DNA of 64,000 nucleotides from Heloderma charlesbogerti (Eukaryota; Chordata; Lepidosauria; Squamata; Helodermatidae). The position numbers and the translations under genes were made by a program. The DNA is taken from the NCBI GenBank assembly GCA_026122225.1, contig JANEZZ010002197.1:744001-808000 (forward strand), in the 5' to 3' direction. Positions 30,421 to 40,911 of the stretch are shown in pieces. Position 1 is the first letter of the stretch. Each line of letters opens with the position of its first letter. The notes beneath the pieces were generated by a model. The model saw only the letters and a list, made by a program, of their open reading frames with translations. It did not search any database and was not told the origin of the DNA.

Positions 30421-30925
30421 AACCACCTGGAACAACCCAACAACAAACCATGGGTTCTCAAGGTGGCTTGCTCAAGAAAATAAGCCACACTGCATGATTA
30501 ACAAGACACACTGTGGACATTCAGACAACACACTAAAGCATGGTTCAACAAACCCACATTTCAACAACACACACTCAACCACTGAGTGTGGGTTAGCGTG
30601 TTGTCTGAACAGCTCCAGTAGTTGAGTGTGGGTAATTGAACCATGGGTTGTTTGTTGAACCGTGGGCTAGTGTGTTGTCTGAACCGAGGACGTTTTCCAC
30701 AGGGTGGCGTGTTAACCATGCAGTGTGGCTTAGTTTTTTCAATCAAGCCACCTTGAAAACCCATGGTTTGTTGTTGGGTTGTTCAGGGTGGTTAACAAGC
30801 CACACTGCATAGTTAACAAGCCATCCTGCAAAAAATGCCCTGGGTTTGGACAACATGCTAACCCACGGTTCAACAACAACCCACACTTAACCACTGAGTG
30901 TGGGTTAGCATGTTGTGTGAAAAGC
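30421..30925. repeat. Large fold-back element with a third partial arm
   Basis: The left arm (about 30421-30586) contains CAACAACAAACCATGGGTTC, AAGGTGGCTTG, AAGCCACACTGCATGATTAA and ACATTCAGACAACACACTA. The right arm (about 30623-30796) carries the same modules inverted in reverse order. A third partial arm (about 30790-30915) repeats the inner half in left-arm orientation. No coding content. Confidence 0.8.
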
Positions 30926-32100
30926 CCTGTGAACATGACTGGGCTGGATGGACCAGTGATGGTCTTCCAGCAGTCTATCCAAATATAACGTAAATATAAC
31001 ATTCTGATCGCTCACAAGGAACAATAAATAAATAGAATTGCTTCCCTCTTGCTGTGGGTTGTGAGCAGGGTGGAGCACATACCCCAGGCAATGGGTGAAG
31101 GGGAAATCATGCCAGCCCTTAATGAAACAAATACAGTCAATAAATGGACACACATACATGCATAATGCAATCAAAACTCAGTACTATGAAGCTGGAGGAA
31201 GAAGCAGGGGGCGTGAGGGGAAAGAGAAACAGATAAGCCTTTTGTTTCATGGCAGAAAAGGGCTTCTCAAGATTCAGAGTGACAAATGAAAGCCTCTGCA
31301 CTTTAATTGATGTGACACTGGACTGACATCGCAACTTGGGGAGAAGGCAGCAACAGGAGGGGAGAGGGAACCAGATGACTAATGTTCAAGTGGGGTTGGG
31401 TGGAGAGACCAAATCCAATCAGATGTTAGAAGTAGGTCAGAAGGAAGGATATAAAAGCAGTTTTAATTTCAGCAGCTCATTTCATAAAAATTTCTCTCCC
31501 CTCCGCCCATGACTTCCATCCCTCTGTTCTTCCAGTTGCAGATTTCTTAACGTGAGTCCACATAGCAACATCTGATCAAACAAACTGGCCAGGTCCTATG
31601 GCAGGAGGTGAAATGGGCCAACCTAAATGGATTATGAAATTCACACACTCGCAACATATGATTAGACTCTCAGAGGAAAGGAGACCAAGAATCTGGTCCT
31701 ATGTGAATCCGGCATGACCTTTGACCTAAATGGAAGCCAGTCTAAAGTAGCTACTATTTATATAACCATGGGCCATTTAATGGCTTGGCAGGCTATAGAG
31801 CCACAACGTTTGCTCACAGTGTAGGTGTATCATGTTGTACACTGGATAACTTTCCATATGGTTCTACATTAAGCAGGCTCCTATTATGTATATACTTATT
31901 TATACATCCATTCATTCATTGTTTCTGCAACGCGCTGTGAAGGTTTGAGGCCTACAGAGGTAAGAAAAGGAAAAAGGTCAGACTTAGAGGCATGGAGTTT
32001 TTTGTTGGGAGGGGGTATCCCTGAGAGGTGTACTTTCATTTCCCCAGTTAAGTTTCAGTTTCATTTCCCCAGTTGTTTCATTCAGGTTTCAGTTTTGAGG
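30926..32100. other. Mostly unassigned DNA
   Basis: A short CR1-like tail (ACTGGGCTGGATGGACCAGT) is near 30940-30965. The rest shows no element or exon. Confidence 0.4.
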
Positions 32101-32104
32101 GAGG

Positions 32105-32895
32105 AGGGTATAAAAAGAGAGTGAGAGAGCCAGTGAGAGCAGAGTTGGGGAGACCAGAGCCTGAAGAAAGAGCAGGAAGAAGGAGCCTGGAGAAGTCTAA
32201 GTTTAGCTTTGAAAAAAGGAGGGTAGGGGGAGACATGATAGAGGTCTACAAAATTATGCATGGTGTGGAGAATGTTGATAGGAAGACATTTTTCTCCCTC
32301 TCTCAAAATACTAAAACCCGGGGTCATCCTATGAAGCTGATTGGTGGGAGATTCAGGTCAGATAAGGAAGTACTTCTTCACACAGCACATAGTTAAACTA
32401 TGGAATTCGCTACCACAGGATGTAGTGATGGCCACCCATTTGGATGGCTTCAAAAGGGGGTTAGACAAATTCCTCGAGGAGAAGGCTATCAATGGCTACT
32501 AATCTTGATGGCTATGTGCTGCCTCCAGTCCCAGAGGCAGTGAGCCTATGTACACCAGTTGCTGGGGAACATGGGTGGGAGAGTGCTGTTGCGCTCATGT
32601 CCTGCTTGTGGGTTCCTGGTCAACAGCTGGTTGGCCACTGTGTAAACAGAATGCTGGACTAGATGGACCCTTGGTCTGATCCAGCATGGCTCTTCTTATG
32701 TTCTTAAGTACAGCTTGAGTAAAGGAACTTGTATTTTGCAACTTTTATTTTCTCTTAATGCCTTTTGTAACACTCAGCTCTATTGTGTAAATGCCATTAG
32801 TTGTGATTTGCTTGCTTTAATTTACCAGCAACTTGTGATTAAACCCCAAGTGTCTGGATTGTCAATCACCCCACATCTACAACCTTAACCCCATG
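32105..32895 (+). repeat. Candidate solo LTR split by CR1
   Basis: The left part has a TATA-like GGGTATAAAAAGAGAGTGAG. The right part, after the CR1, holds AACTTTTATTTTCTCTTAAT and GTGATTAAACCCCAAGTG, similar in shape to an LTR polyadenylation region. No second LTR or internal region is visible, so this could equally be some other promoter-like sequence. Confidence 0.3.
32202..32704 (+). mobile_element. CR1 LINE 3' end (TATGTTCTTA subtype)
   Basis: It runs from TTTAGCTTTGAAAAAAGGAG through GGGAGACATGATAGAGGTCT, ATGAAGCTGATTGGTGGGAG and CCAGTTGCTGGGGAACATGG to TCCAGCATGGCTCTTCTTAT and GTTCTTA. Its frame encodes FEKRRVGGDMIEVYKIMHGV, then breaks. TAAG occurs at both borders (32198-32201 and 32705-32708). 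Confidence 0.85.
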
Positions 32896-33164
32896 TTATT
32901 GGAAAGGGGAAGGTAAAAGAAGGAAGATGGGACTCTTAATGAGGCAAGAGATCCTTATGGAGTTGTTCAGGGGGTCCAGGTCATAAAGTGGAACACTGAC
33001 TCCCACCCTTCTTCCAATTCTGGCCCATAGAGCAGCTAGCAACCTAAAATAATAAAACAACCATAAAAATGAGGATCACATCACCTCTATTGGAAATACC
33101 ATAACACAGCAGTCATGAGTCTTTCTAAGGCTGCACCTAACACATTATACGTCAAGATCCAAAT

Positions 33165-33430
33165 GCTGGGATTGTGGGGGCAGTCCTAATGTCACCTGAG
33201 AGGGAGTTCCATAAATGGAGTACTGCTACAGAAAATACCCTGTCTCAGATCACCGGTTTCTTAACCACAACTACTGGCAGGACAAGGAAGGCGTCTTCTG
33301 CCGATCATAAGGTTCAGCTCAGTTGATAATGGGGAAGGCTTTTACTCAAGGGCTTGGGTCCCAAGTCATTTAGGGCCTTATATGCCAAGAGCAAGGCCTT
33401 GCGTTGCTCCCTAGCAGCGAGTGCAGAGCT
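33165..33430 (-). mobile_element. L2-type LINE RT fragment
   Basis: The minus-strand frame reads EQRKALLLAYKALNDLGPKP, matching the FKxLxLxYKALxGxxPxYL region of L2-type RT. It is followed downstream by a decayed AxPLWNSL-like part (AGGGAGTTCCATAAATGGAG). The 3' tail is missing. Confidence 0.6.
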
Positions 33431-33514
33431 TTCAAGTTCAAAACACACCCTGACCCCAAACCCAATCTCAAGAGGGGACAAGAAAGATGTAAGACACACT
33501 GCTGTCCCATAACT

Positions 33515-34310
33515 CCCTTGAGCATCACAGTATCACTATGAAACTAGATAATAAGTAAGGATGTGGCCCAATTATGTTGGACGTTGAAACACCAGTCACC
33601 CACATGCTGATCTGTTTCACAAGGTGGTGGGTGGATAAAATACCCCAGGTTGCAAATTTGTACCCACCTTCTTGAACACGGTGCTTTACAATGTTTATTG
33701 TGCTTCTGCTAGTTACAGGAATGGAGAAGGAGCTCCCCCACACCCCGCCTGACAATGGGAAATCCTCTGACTTCTGAGAAGTCACCAGATATTGCCCATA
33801 TATTTTCAAGACTACTCTCACAGTCTTATGGACTAGCCAGTTGTTTTTGATAAAAGTGGGGAGCTAACGATATTAAACATGTGGCCACACAACTGATTTC
33901 TGCATTTGTTTAGTACAATCCTAGAATCACGGAGTATACACAGCCTTCGTTTTTGAGCTGTAAATCCTCAAACAATTTGGGACGACCCTTCAACCTCCTT
34001 TATGTCCTATTTTAAGAGTGTAGCATGAACTGAGACTGGCTACTTTAATTACTCCCAAGGGATCAAATAAGGTGAGTAGGATTTTAAAAAGAGAAAAAAC
34101 TTTTAGAGGGGTTCTTTAAGCAGCAGCAGACTCCCCCATCCCATGCGATGTAAACTTTTCTTTAACAACCCCGCCCCCAGCATTTAAAAAAAAAATTGCT
34201 ATTTCAACAAAGAATAAAATGTACAGGCATATATTTTATATAAATACATTACAAAGAGATGACTGTGCCAAATCCAGTTTCAACAGTGGTTTACTATGTG
34301 ATATGGGGCT
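33515..34310. other. Unassigned DNA
   Basis: No repeat or exon recognised. Confidence 0.4.
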
Positions 34311-35100
34311 CAGCGGGTCCTCCTGGAGCCATCTTTGTCACTTGAGGCTTCTACCTTCTATCAAGTTCAGTTGGTAGCCCAACTGCGCCCCTATCTGGAC
34401 AGGGATAGCCCGGCTTCAGTTGTCTATGTTCTGGTAACCTCCAAGTTAGATTACTGCCATGTGCTCTACATGGGGCTGCCTTTGAAGGCGGTTCGGAAGC
34501 TGCAGTTTGTGCAAAATGCAGCAGCCAGACTGGTAATGGGAACCGGAAGGTGTGAACCCATAAGACAGATTCTGGCTTGCTTGCACTGGCTGGCCTATAT
34601 GCTTCCGAGCCTAATTCAAAGTGCTGGTTTTGACTATAAAGCCCTACACGGCTCGGGACCACAGTACCTGACAGAACACCTCTCCCAGCATGAACTGACC
34701 CTTACTCTATGCTCTACATCTAAGGCCCTCCTCCAGGAGCCTCCTCTGAGGGAGGTTCAGGTGGCGGCAACAAAGGAGAGGGTCTTTTCGGTGGTGGCTC
34801 CCCATTTATGGAACAATCTCCCTGACAAGGCCCGCCTGGAGCCAACATTGTCATCTTTTCGGCACCAGGTTAAAACTGCCCTCTTCTCTCAGGCATTTGG
34901 CAGCGTTGTCTCTGGCTGATTGTTTTAAATTGTTTTAGATATATGTTGTTGTTGTGTTGTGTGCGTTATTTGTTTTATGTCATTATGTGAATAGTTTTTT
35001 AATATTTTATATAATGTATTTTAATGGTTTTTAATTTTTGTAAACTGCCCAGACAGCTTCGGCTATGGGGAAGTATAGAAATATAATAAATGAATGAATG
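34311..35100 (+). mobile_element. L2-type LINE, best RT C-terminus and 3' end
   Basis: It contains the longest L2-type frame in the window and a well-kept tail with CCCAGACAGCTTCGGCTATG, GGGAAGTATAGAAATATAAT and AAATGAATGAATG. The 3' microsatellite end is typical of this clade. Other copies: 12.8, 36.4, 55.6 and 56.8 kb. Confidence 0.85.
34335..34919 (+). pseudogene. L2-type reverse transcriptase C-terminal fragment
   Basis: The 194-codon frame reads LVAQLRPYLDRDSPASVVYV, VTSKLDYCHVLYMGLPLKAV, FVQNAAARLVMGTG, LACLHWLAYMLPSLIQSAGF then DYKALHGSGPQYLTEHLSQH, ERVFSVVAPHLWNNLPDKAR and FRHQVKTALFSQAFGS. This is the thumb and C-terminal part of the L2 clade. The catalytic palm and N-terminal endonuclease are absent. 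A frame slip is likely around 'PSLIQSAGFDYKAL', where related elements have RIxFKxLVLTYKAL. It is a dead copy. Confidence 0.85.
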
Positions 35101-35700
35101 AAATGTATGCTAAACACAAGCCCAAAGTCTCAATGGACAAAGAGAACTAGTGCAGTTTTTTGGATCCTAGCTTTTTGACGTGTATTTGAGTTATAGTTCA
35201 GAAGGTTCTGATCACTCCAAACAGCCAAACATGGTTGAGTGAATAAGCTTTTGGTTCAAATGTTAAAAGTCAGACAGTGTTTGCAAATGTGCCCACATTA
35301 AAACGGGCCTCACCTACAGCGAGCCATTAGGTAAGTACGGGAGAACTGGCAATTTTCGAGCTTGCCTACATTCTCTGAAAATCAAATCAAAGTTCATTTT
35401 GGCTTGCGCCCGCTTTTGTTTTTGACCTGTCTTTCGCCTCGTTTGAATGGGAAAAGTGCACATTTTGGTGCACATTTTTCAAAAGTGTGCACTTTCCCCC
35501 GTTCACTAAAGTGTGACAGTGCTTTTTTTTTTTTAAAGAAATGAACATTTCAAACTGCGCATTTTTTTAAAACACTTTTTAAAAATGCAATTGGAAATTC
35601 AAGGATTCGCAAACATTTCTCGGAAAAAAGTTCTCCTGGTCGCGCTTGCATTCGGGATTGTGAATGGGACATGTTCACATGATTTGTGGACAGAAATGAA
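35101..35700. other. AT-rich DNA ending in a hAT-like terminus
   Basis: Its right end ACAGAAATGAAATTCTCATA leads to CATCCCTA, a TAGGGATG-type hAT end on the opposite strand. I could not place the matching left end. Internal repeats of AAAAGTGTGCACTTT/AAAAGTGCACATTTT around 35450-35495 also form a small palindrome. Confidence 0.35.
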
Positions 35701-35806
35701 ATTCTCATACATCCCTACCATTAGAGGCTGCAGAATCAGAACAATAGTGTGCTGAGATACCATTATTTTGATTCTGCAGCCTCTAATGGTAGGGATGTAT
35801 GAGAAT
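35701..35806. repeat. Perfect 38-bp-arm inverted repeat
   Basis: Arms at 35701-35738 and 35769-35806 are exact reverse complements across all 38 bases, separated by 30 bp. Each arm contains a hAT-like TAGGGATGTATGAGAAT terminus joined to CCATTAGAGGCTGCAGAATC. Exact identity implies a recent origin or gene conversion. Confidence 0.95.
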
Positions 35807-35944
35807 GCCATAGTAGGTATAAAAGTGGGAAAATCTTAATTCAGATCCCAATTCACCCATGAACCTCACATTATCTCTCAGTCTGAACCTCATATTATCA
35901 ATCAGTCTGCCCTGCCCTACCTCACAGGAGTGGTGATGTTAGTT

Positions 35945-36060
35945 TGTTGTAGCAAAAACAACAAAGGGTCTTGTGGCACCTTAAAGGATAACACATTTAT
36001 TATTGCATAAGCTTTTGTGGACTTGAGTTCATGTCATCAGATGCACGAAGTATAATCTTC
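35945..36060 (+). repeat. 'CTTAAAGGATAACACATT' interspersed repeat
   Basis: GTCTTGTGGCACCTTAAAGG, ATAACACATTTATTATTGCA, TAAGCTTTTGTGGACTTGAG and TCATCAGATGCACGAAG match the modules at 3.5-3.9 kb. Confidence 0.55.
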
Positions 36061-36069
36061 ACGTGGGAT

Positions 36070-36315
36070 AATGTGATTTATTTATTTATTGCATTTATAT
36101 CCCACCTTTTTTCCTCTTGCAAGGAACCCAAGGTGGCTTACAGTATCCTCCTCCTCTCCACCCTCACAACAACCACCCTGTGAGGTAGGTTGGGCTAAGA
36201 GTCTGTGACTGGCCCAAAGTCACCCAGTGAGCTTCCATGGCCGAGTGGGGACTAGAACCCGGATCTCCCAGCTCCCAGTCCAACACTCTCACCACTACAC
36301 CACACTGGCTCTGTT
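36070..36315 (-). mobile_element. tRNA-derived SINE with L2-type tail
   Basis: Full-length reverse copy: ATTTATATCCCACCTTTTTT, CTGTGAGGTAGGTTGGGCTA, AGTCACCCAGTGAGCTTCCA, B box in CTAGAACCCGGATC and head CACCACTACACCACACTGGC. Confidence 0.9.
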
Positions 36316-36324
36316 ACAATAATA

Positions 36325-36352
36325 ACAATTATTATTATTATTATTATTATTG
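36325..36352. repeat. (ATT)n microsatellite
   Basis: Nine ATT units following ATAATAACA; it may derive from the head-side flank of the neighbouring SINE. Confidence 0.9.
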
Positions 36353-36364
36353 CATAATCTTCAG

Positions 36365-36755
36365 CAATCCTCCTCTAGGAGCCCCTGCCAAAGGAAGTGA
36401 GGTGGGTGGCTATTAGGAGGAGGGCCTTTTCTGTGGTGGCACCCCGATTATGGAATCAGCTTCCCAGAGAGGTTCACGTGGCACCTATGCTGTGCTTGTT
36501 CCTCTGCCAGGTGAAGACCTTTTTATTCTCCCAGGCATTTTAGTTTTTTAGTTTGTTTTTATCTGGTACTGTATTTTAAATTTCTTGCTGTTCTGTTTGA
36601 TTGCTTTATCTTTATATTGTAGTTTTAAATTTTTCTGTTGTATTTTATCATCTATATTTTACTGTTTCGGATTTTATTGTTTTCATCACTGTGAACTGCT
36701 CAGAGAGCTTCGGCTATTGGGCGGTATAAAAATGTAATAAATAAATAAATAACAA
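36365..36755 (+). mobile_element. L2-type LINE 3' end
   Basis: GGAGGGCCTTTTCTGTGGTG, GCACCCCGATTATGGAATCA and CTTCCCAGAGAGGTTC encode a RAFSVVAPRLWNQLPREVH-like tail, then the KTFLFSQAF equivalent. The tail AGAGAGCTTCGGCTATTGGG and CGGTATAAAAATGTAATAAA closes the element. Confidence 0.8.
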
Positions 36756-36761
36756 GCTTTA

Positions 36762-37141
36762 GGGAGCAATCCTATTGAGATAGTCGGCAGCCTCCAAAGT
36801 TGGAGGCTCCGATCCTCGCCTCCTTGCTCCGGTCACCCTGCATTTTGGGCTAGATGCCTGGTTTTGGCTATCTAGTCGGGGCTTCGTGGAGGGAAGGAGG
36901 CCGTGCAGCACAGAGGAAGCTGCATAACGTGGCGGCTGCGGTCTCCTCCCCTCCCCGCACCTCGGACTGAGCACAGAGACGTAGCCAGCACAAAGAGAAT
37001 TGCGCTGGCTGTGAGGGTTCAGGGGCACGGAGCATGGTTTCTGGGAACCAAGCTCGGAGCCCTGGCTCAGACCTTGATTCACAGAAACTGAAAAATCCTA
37101 TGGCTCTCTAGACAGTGTCCAGTTGCCACAGGATTGCTCCC
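36762..37141. mobile_element. Harbinger-like element, group B copy 2
   Basis: Ends GGGAGCAATCCTATTG and, on the other strand, GGGAGCAATCCTGTGG. TTA lies on both sides. It sits just past the tail of an L2-type LINE. No transposase. Confidence 0.8.
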
Positions 37142-37383
37142 TTAATGGAAGTTAGAGTCTAACTTACAGGGTTGTTGTGAGGGTAAAATTGGTGTGTGTA
37201 TTTTTGTGTAGCTCCTTGGGACAAAAATGCAATCAGTGTGATAGCTCCTGTCCGTTTCAGTGGGGAATGTGTGCGGGTGACATTTGTCCCACTGAATTGC
37301 ATCCTACGTTTATTAGTAGAAAGGGGGATTCCATTTGGACTTCCAACCTCACACTCCAAAATGTAGTCCTGGCCCATGTTTTA

Positions 37384-37469
37384 CAGTACAATCTTATGCG
37401 TGTCAACACAGAAGTTAGTCCAGTTTTAATGGGGCTTTCGTCCAGGTAGGTATGCATAGGATTGCAGCC
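37384..37469. repeat. Short palindromic MITE with TTA duplication
   Basis: CAGTACAATCTTATGCGTG and GGTATGCATAGGATTGCAGCC are the ends, with TTA at both borders. The internal AGAAGTTAGTCCAGTTTTAA and TGGGGCTTTCGTCCAGG are the folded arms. Confidence 0.7.
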
Positions 37470-37739
37470 TTAGGCTGGGAGTTAAGTCTCATTGTCAGAT
37501 GCATTGCTGAATCTGGATGTTTGGTGGCATGTTTTAATTAATTTATTAATGTCAGAGATCTAACCCTCTTGATTGCATTGCACTCATTTGATTGTCAGCA
37601 ATCCTTCTACCCTCAGAAGGGTCATAAAAAGTTCAGACCAATAGAGATACCAAGTTTATATTGACACATCTGGTAGCTGCAACCTGCCAGGCATATACTA
37701 TATTTAGAATGGGGGGGGGAGAAAGGGAGAGATATTGAC

Positions 37740-37890
37740 AGTGTTATTTATTTAAAACTGTGTGTCCCGCTTTTCTTATCAAACTCAAAAGTGGCTGGTA
37801 ATCATCTTTCAGAAAACTACAAAATAATAAACACGATAGGACATTATACTTAAATAAGACAAGATAACGCAACAAAAACCACCATTATTC
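37740..37890 (-). mobile_element. LINE 3' end fragment
   Basis: On the minus strand it ends GAGTTTGATAAGAAAAGCGG and GACACACAGTTTTAAATAAA, the L2-like terminus, without an RT part. Confidence 0.45.
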
Positions 37891-37914
37891 CTCAATGTAT
37901 GTAATTAATTGATT

Positions 37915-38490
37915 GTTTTCTTGATATCCCACCTTTCCTCCAAGGAACTCAAGGCAGCATACATGGAGTCCCCCAACCCATTTAATCTTCACAACAACCC
38001 TGTGAGGTAGGTGAGGCTGAGAGATGCTGACTGGCCTCAATGCCGACTCCTGGTTTTTGAGGGCCCTTGAGCAAAGTACCTTCCATGGGCCCCCTCCCTC
38101 AGTGAGTCTACCTTCTTGCCACCATTCTCACCAGCTGCTGTTGCTCCTCGTCCTCTCCCTCATCCGTGCTCCCACTTGCTCGCCTGACAGGCGTACAGCC
38201 AGGAAGCAGATAGGCCATGGCATCTACTGCTCCTCCTTCTCGCCCCCGCTATTGTTTGGGCAAGAGCGAGAGGCCGGTGAACAAACATGCTGCAATGGTG
38301 AAGAGGAGGAGCAAGTCTAGGGGGATCTTGTCAGTGGGCCCCTGCTGGGGTGCGGGCCCTCAGCAGGTGCCCAACCATGCCTACCGTTGACATCAGCCCT
38401 GACGGGCCCAAGGTCTCCCAACAGGCTTCACAGCTGAATGGGGATTTGAACCTGAGTCTTCCCGATCCTTGTACGTCACTAGTAGTCAGC
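37915..38490 (-). mobile_element. tRNA-derived SINE with L2-type tail, split by a hAT-like element
   Basis: The tail half (GATATCCCACCTTTCCTCCA, CCTGTGAGGTAGGTGAGGCT) ends in CTGACTGGCC. The head half resumes after the insert with CCAAGGTCTCCCAACAGG and TTTGAACCTGAGTCTTCCCG. It is diverged, so it is one of the older SINE copies. Confidence 0.65.
38038..38401 (+). mobile_element. hAT-like non-autonomous element (CAGTGCCGACTCC family), copy 2
   Basis: Begins CAATGCCGACTCCTGGTTTT and ends ACCGTTGACATCAGCCCTG. Flanking 8-mers ACTGGCCT and ACGGGCCC each differ by one base from the ACTGGCCC expected in the host SINE, so the 8-bp duplication is convincing. The length of 364 bp is nearly identical to copy 3. 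The interior has TGGCATCTACTGCTCCTCCT and no transposase frame. Confidence 0.8.
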
Positions 38491-38899
38491 CAGACTGGAA
38501 ACACTCCTTAAGTTCCATCACTGCTCTGAACTGAATAGGATGGCAACAATCCCATGTCTTCACACAGGGGTCTGCCTAGTCATGACAAAAGGGGTGGTGG
38601 TGGAATTTAAGATGTCAAAGGGGCAAATTAGGGAATACCGCAGAACAACCCCACTGCTCTCAGCCTCTCCACAATCCTGTTCCTCCCAGCTGGGTTCCAA
38701 TGCTGGAAGTGAGTCCCTCTAGAAAAACGTTCCCGGGGGAGGTGGATGCGGGGAGGTTGAGCACGTCCCACCCATGCATCCCTTAGGCACTTTAAATCAC
38801 AACCTTTGCATTTACATCGTTCTGCTTGGTGTATCAATATGTATGGAGCACAGAAGTAAAGCCAGCAGAGACAGGGAGGTAGAGTCTGAAGGCAGAAAA

Positions 38900-39060
38900 G
38901 GAAGTGAGGAGGAGTCAGGGGCATAGTGTTAGAGAGGCAAGGAGAAAACAGTCGGCCCCGTACTTGCTCTGCAAGAAACTGTCTTAATAAAGCACCCTGT
39001 TTAGATGAAGTTGGGAGTTTTTCCTTTGTTTACTCAAACAGTGTCACATGAAACACTTGG
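38900..39060 (+). repeat. Candidate LTR 3' part
   Basis: CTGCAAGAAACTGTCTTAAT followed by AATAAAGCACCCTGTTTAGA and TTTTCCTTTGTTTACTCAAA resembles the polyadenylation end of a retroviral-type LTR. No partner LTR or internal coding region was seen. Confidence 0.3.
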
Positions 39061-40400
39061 GAGGTGATGGGGCAGGCCTGTGTTTGAAGACAGAGGTCTG
39101 CCACCATCACATGTAGCTGCTTGGGCCACCATGAAGGGAAACCATCCTCTATAACGGAAGAGGCCTGCTTCGATCCAAACTGGAGCAGGGTGTCATACAC
39201 CACAGAACCTGAATTAGGAGCTCTGCTAATCAGCCAGTAGTCCCCTCCTTCTGTGCCACCGGTCAGAACGGGGAACTACAAGCCATTTGAGTTGGATCAG
39301 TAACACCAGAGACCAGAATCCTCCTGGTCCTGGATCGGGTGATCCTGGAGAACCAATCCCATGCCACGGCCTGCTATAAAGCTCACAGACCTGTTCTATC
39401 TTCATCCGGTATCTTGTTGCTAAAGGAGGGAACCAGGCTATTGCGCAGTACTGCTAGCATACCTGGCCCTCTGGCTGTATGTTTGTCTGTCCCCAGCAAG
39501 TTCACCTATCTAGTTACCTGCCTGCTCCAGATACTTGCCAATACTTGAAGTGGGAGGTGGAAAAGGAGAGATGATTTTGTTCTAAATTAGGCCAGAGAAG
39601 ATAGCCATTTATCCAACAAAGTCCAACATTAAGCAGAGTTCTTTCATCTCTAAGCATGGCCTGGTGACTACCAGAGCTTGCCCTCAAGCAAATCTGCTGG
39701 GGATTTAAAGAGGAAACACTCTGTTTTGGAGTCATGCCTTGTGGTGCTGTTACATGGCTTCAGAGTGTGCCTTCTACCTTCTCCAATATGGACCTTGGCA
39801 GAAGAACCAACAGCTTTGGCTGATTCAGATTTCTCACCCAAAATGTCCACGGTCCCACTGCCAGGTTCAGAATCCAGCAATCCATCCCCCTCAGAGAGGT
39901 CCTTAAGGAGTTCCTCATCTGGCAAATTTCAGTGCTGCTGTGAGATCTTGTGGGCTGCAATCCTGGCTCAAAGTCATTATCAGAGGAGGCCTGGAGGTCA
40001 GGTCACAACAAGGCCCTTGTCGTGGACTTACCGGGATTTCTTGAGTGCTGCTTAATTTAAGCCCCATCCCTGTTCTTGGGAGCTTCAGCATTCTCCATCA
40101 GGGCTTGTTATGGCACAGGATTCTAAAATGACGGCTGTAATGAGGGTCAAGCTAGGTGCATCACTCCAGGCTCACAAAATCGAGAACAGCTGCTATATTA
40201 TACCATGATTCTGTGGTAAAAATAGACAAATCCAGCTGCTATAATAATCCCAACACATTTCAGTGGGTGCTCTTGTTTAAGGGTTATACTGGAACAGAAT
40301 TTTTGAGGTTGCATCTCTTCAATGCTGCTGCTTTGCTTTGAAGGACCAATCCCGAAACAGGATTTTAACATCAGAAGCCATAGGTTTGTTTTTAAAAGAC
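39061..40400. other. Unassigned intergenic DNA
   Basis: A 125-codon frame at 39678-40055 (Ser/Pro-rich) and its antisense partners show no known domain. Nothing else recognised. Confidence 0.4.
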
Positions 40401-40905
40401 TGCTAGCTTCTCCCAGGTCAAGAAAGAGTAAATTCAACGAAGGTACAAATATACGTGTATTTAATAGCCCAACATGTTTTGAGCTCTTGAAAGCTCTCCT
40501 TCAGGGAAAAAACGTACAAAGAAACAAGAAGGAAATAACATAAATCCACTCACAAATAAATTGGCATAATGTACCTTTGAATAGTAAAACAAAACAATTA
40601 AAAGATGGTTCTTTAATCCTTCAATATCTCTATATAAAATGTCAAAGATTAGACATATCTGAAAATGTTGCATTAAAACAGTATATACCGAAAATCAGTT
40701 AGGAGAATGTTGTGATGTAGGAATGATAAAATACCTAAATAATGATTGGCAGAGGTGAAACATTGCATTGCTATATTCCATATAAGCATGCAGATCAGAG
40801 GACACATGTCACTTGAAATTAGTGGATCTAACTAACAACTTTTTGTATACTTCTAAGAAAGAATGGAAACTCTGAAAAGCAAATGTCAACTTTTGACGTA
40901 ACTGA
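40401..40905. repeat. Possible DNA-transposon fragment, otherwise unassigned
   Basis: GTATTTAATAGCCCAACATG with TTTTGAGCTCTTGAAAGCTC and CTTCAGGG resembles the 'GTTTCG...CTTCATCAGGG' motif common in vertebrate transposon ends. The rest is AT-rich. Confidence 0.25.
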
Positions 40906-40911
40906 GAGGAG

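Noticed and set aside
32110..32130. Host promoter with TATA box
   Set aside because: A TATA-like motif alone, next to a possible LTR and with no downstream exon, does not support a gene promoter.
38970..39000. Polyadenylation signal of a host gene
   Set aside because: AATAAA occurs in an LTR-like context and no upstream coding sequence was seen.
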